From Bacteroidaceae bacterium (GTDB taxonomy: Bacteria; Bacteroidota; Bacteroidia; Bacteroidales; Bacteroidaceae): a DNA stretch of 7,267 nucleotides. Under the pieces are notes generated by a model, which was not told the origin of the DNA, searched no databases, and saw only the letters and a list, made by a program, of their open reading frames with translations. This document shows, piece after piece, positions 6,082 through 7,267 of the stretch. How positions within the stretch are numbered: position 1 is the stretch's first letter; the number at the start of each line of letters is the position of its first letter. The DNA is taken from NCBI GenBank assembly GCA_021443285.1, contig JABUUG010000014.1:1-7267 (forward strand), written 5' to 3'. The position numbers and the translations under genes were made by a program.

Positions 6082-7044
6082 GGACGATAGCTTCCGCTGC
6101 GCCATCGCCTCCGCCTTCTTGCGAGCGGGCTTGCCCGTTTCGGTCTGCGGCAGTTGCTCCACGTTGATGTAATGCCGCGGCACGCAGTATTTGTCGAGGT
6201 GCTGGCGGCATATTTCATTTGCAACCGCCTCGTCGCCCTGCTGCATAAGCATCACCACAGCCTCGCCATACTTCTGGTCGGGGCATTTTGTTATGATGAA
6301 GGGGAAGGGTATGTGGGGCATCAACTGGCGCTCCACTTTTTCTATCTGTATCTTTATTCCGCCGCTGCAAATCACATTGTCTTTGCGGCCGACGATGCGG
6401 AACCGCTTCCCGTCGGCGGACAGCTCGGCTATATCATTGGTTACCAATGTCTCGGCGCACACATCGGGTGCGTTTATCACAAGGCATCCGTCGGCGTTTA
6501 ATGCTACCGACACGCCGTCCATAGGGGTGTAGTAGAGGCTCGCCTCACTGCCGTTTATCCTGCGCAGGGCTATGTGCGACAGCGTCTCCGTCATGCCGTA
6601 GGTGCTCCATACTGCGTTGGGGAATGTGCGCAGGGCTTCTTCGAGATGCGCGTCTATTGCGCCGCCGCCGATGATAAGGTGGCGTATGCGCATCAGCCGC
6701 TCCCTCTCCTCCTTGACCTCCAGCGAGTTATACACCTGCATAGGCACCATCGCCACAAAGTCGAAACCATCCTCCCCGACATCGGAGAGGGGATGGCTTG
6801 TGGGCGCAATCCTCGTCAGCCGCAGTCCGCAGACTATGGCGCGCACTATCATCATCTTGCCCGCTATGTAGTCGGTGGGCATGCAGAGCAGTGCGGTGTC
6901 GCCCTCATGCAGTCCGAGAAACGCGCAGGTTTTCCTTGCCGATGCCGCCATCCGCCTTTTCTCCACCCACATCGGCTTCGGCTCGCCCGTAGAACCGCTG
7001 GTGTGAACGAGCAGGCGGTCGTTGGAGTCATACCATTCTTTCAT
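6064..7044 (-). CDS. menE: o-Succinylbenzoate--CoA ligase-like AMP-binding enzyme (menaquinone synthesis)
   Basis: The product belongs to the ANL adenylate-forming superfamily, and its shortness (326 residues) fits the compact MenE of Bacteroidales. MenE activates o-succinylbenzoate with ATP and CoA for naphthoquinone ring closure by MenB. Motifs, numbered from the ATG at 7044, are the P-loop HTSGSTGEPK (14-23), STYGMTE (147-153), the hinge block GRKDNVICSGG (219-229) and the C-terminal PQTETGKPARKK with the candidate catalytic Lys305. Only about 13 residues precede the P-loop, so the usual N-terminal part is mostly missing, as I recall for these short MenE forms. A TTG at 7074 would add 10 residues, but a perfect -7 element at 7088-7095 favours the ATG. 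The next upstream frame shows no menC or menB within the window. A related acyl-CoA ligase role cannot be excluded. Confidence 0.82.
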   Translation of the reverse strand: MKEWYDSNDRLLVHTSGSTGEPKPMWVEKRRMAASARKTCAFLGLHEGDTALLCMPTDYIAGKMMIVRAIVCGLRLTRIAPTSHPLSDVGEDGFDFVAMVPMQVYNSLEVKEERERLMRIRHLIIGGGAIDAHLEEALRTFPNAVWSTYGMTETLSHIALRRINGSEASLYYTPMDGVSVALNADGCLVINAPDVCAETLVTNDIAELSADGKRFRIVGRKDNVICSGGIKIQIEKVERQLMPHIPFPFIITKCPDQKYGEAVVMLMQQGDEAVANEICRQHLDKYCVPRHYINVEQLPQTETGKPARKKAEAMAQRKLSSVIVKI

Positions 7045-7087
7045 AAAATGACTATTACACAAATCGCAGAACAATGTCTGTGATGAC

Positions 7088-7095
7088 CAAAACTA
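7088..7095 (-). promoter_or_regulatory. Bacteroidetes-type -7 element for menE
   Basis: On the minus strand this reads TAGTTTTG, matching TAnnTTTG at all fixed positions. The transcription start would fall near 7082, giving a leader of about 37 nt to the ATG at 7044 and only about 8 nt to the alternative TTG at 7074. No -33 TTTG is found at the usual spacing. If real, menE is transcribed on its own rather than only from an upstream men operon. Confidence 0.45.
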
Positions 7096-7267
7096 TCGCA
7101 ATGATTCCTATCCGATATCGGTCGTCTTTTTCTCAAAATGTGCTTGAAGCCTTTGGGAACCGTCCGTTTCTGGATAGATTACCGAAGGTTTCAGCAGGAT
7201 TCTTGACTGTAGTCTGTTATTTATAGTGAATTGGATGCTTATTCTGAGACGGGGCGCACCGAGAAAC
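7096..7267. other. Gene-free right edge
   Basis: I see no credible gene in the last 170 bp. Together with the menE leader the non-coding stretch is about 220 bp. It contains the perfect 10-bp palindrome CCGATATCGG at 7112-7121. A plus-strand frame from 7083 runs 46 codons to a stop, and its start (IAMIPIRYRSS) faintly recalls the N-terminus of CMP-sugar cytidylyltransferases, but the similarity stops there. Minus-strand frames are interrupted or have no start. The stretch could be an upstream regulatory region, an interspersed repeat or a gene relic. Confidence 0.5.

Noticed and set aside
6574..7083. A 169-codon plus-strand frame opposite menE, and a similar one at 6154-6501.
   Set aside because: Both are antisense to the clear motifs of the adenylate-forming enzyme and show no domain; shadow frames.

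Overview
The window looks like ordinary chromosomal DNA of a member of the Bacteroidales, most likely Prevotella or a close relative. The evidence is the style of the proteins (short MenE, about 610-residue YgiQ, golvesin-domain amidase lipoprotein), perfect or near matches to the Bacteroidetes -7 promoter element TAnnTTTG ahead of three transcription units, and the lack of convincing Shine-Dalgarno sites. The genus is an inference; no rRNA or other strong marker is present.

Left half (121-3640, plus strand): a compact four-gene unit, panC, panD, a small PlsC-type acyltransferase and a secreted lipoprotein. PanD makes beta-alanine from aspartate and PanC joins it to pantoate to give pantothenate, the precursor of CoA and of the acyl-carrier-protein arm. 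The acyltransferase, which probably uses acyl-CoA or acyl-ACP, overlaps panD by 4 bp. The lipoprotein gene overlaps the acyltransferase by 10 bp. The lipoprotein appears to be a zinc N-acetylmuramoyl-L-alanine amidase whose catalytic domain is split by a golvesin/xanthan-lyase-type beta domain and followed by a fibronectin III domain.

Middle (3641-3890): a non-coding spacer holding the most striking non-genic structure. It has 11-bp repeats in two opposed orientations: three GTGGAGTTAAA-type units facing eight TTTAACTCCAC-type units. The centre is a perfect 14-bp inverted repeat whose loop contains the 12-bp palindrome TTCTGCGCAGAA.

Right half: a 102-residue protein of unknown function (3891-4199) overlaps by 17 bp the start of a YgiQ-family radical SAM enzyme (4183-6024). 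Convergent to it on the minus strand is a MenE-like o-succinylbenzoate-CoA ligase of menaquinone synthesis (6064-7044). A perfect 12-bp inverted repeat overlaps both 3' ends and may be a shared terminator. From 7045 to the right edge I see no gene, only a good -7 element for menE.

I found no RNA gene, CRISPR array, insertion sequence or prophage gene. Most of the window is housekeeping. The parts worth a second look are the 11-bp repeat array, the split-domain amidase, the unknown small protein coupled to YgiQ, and the gene-free right end.
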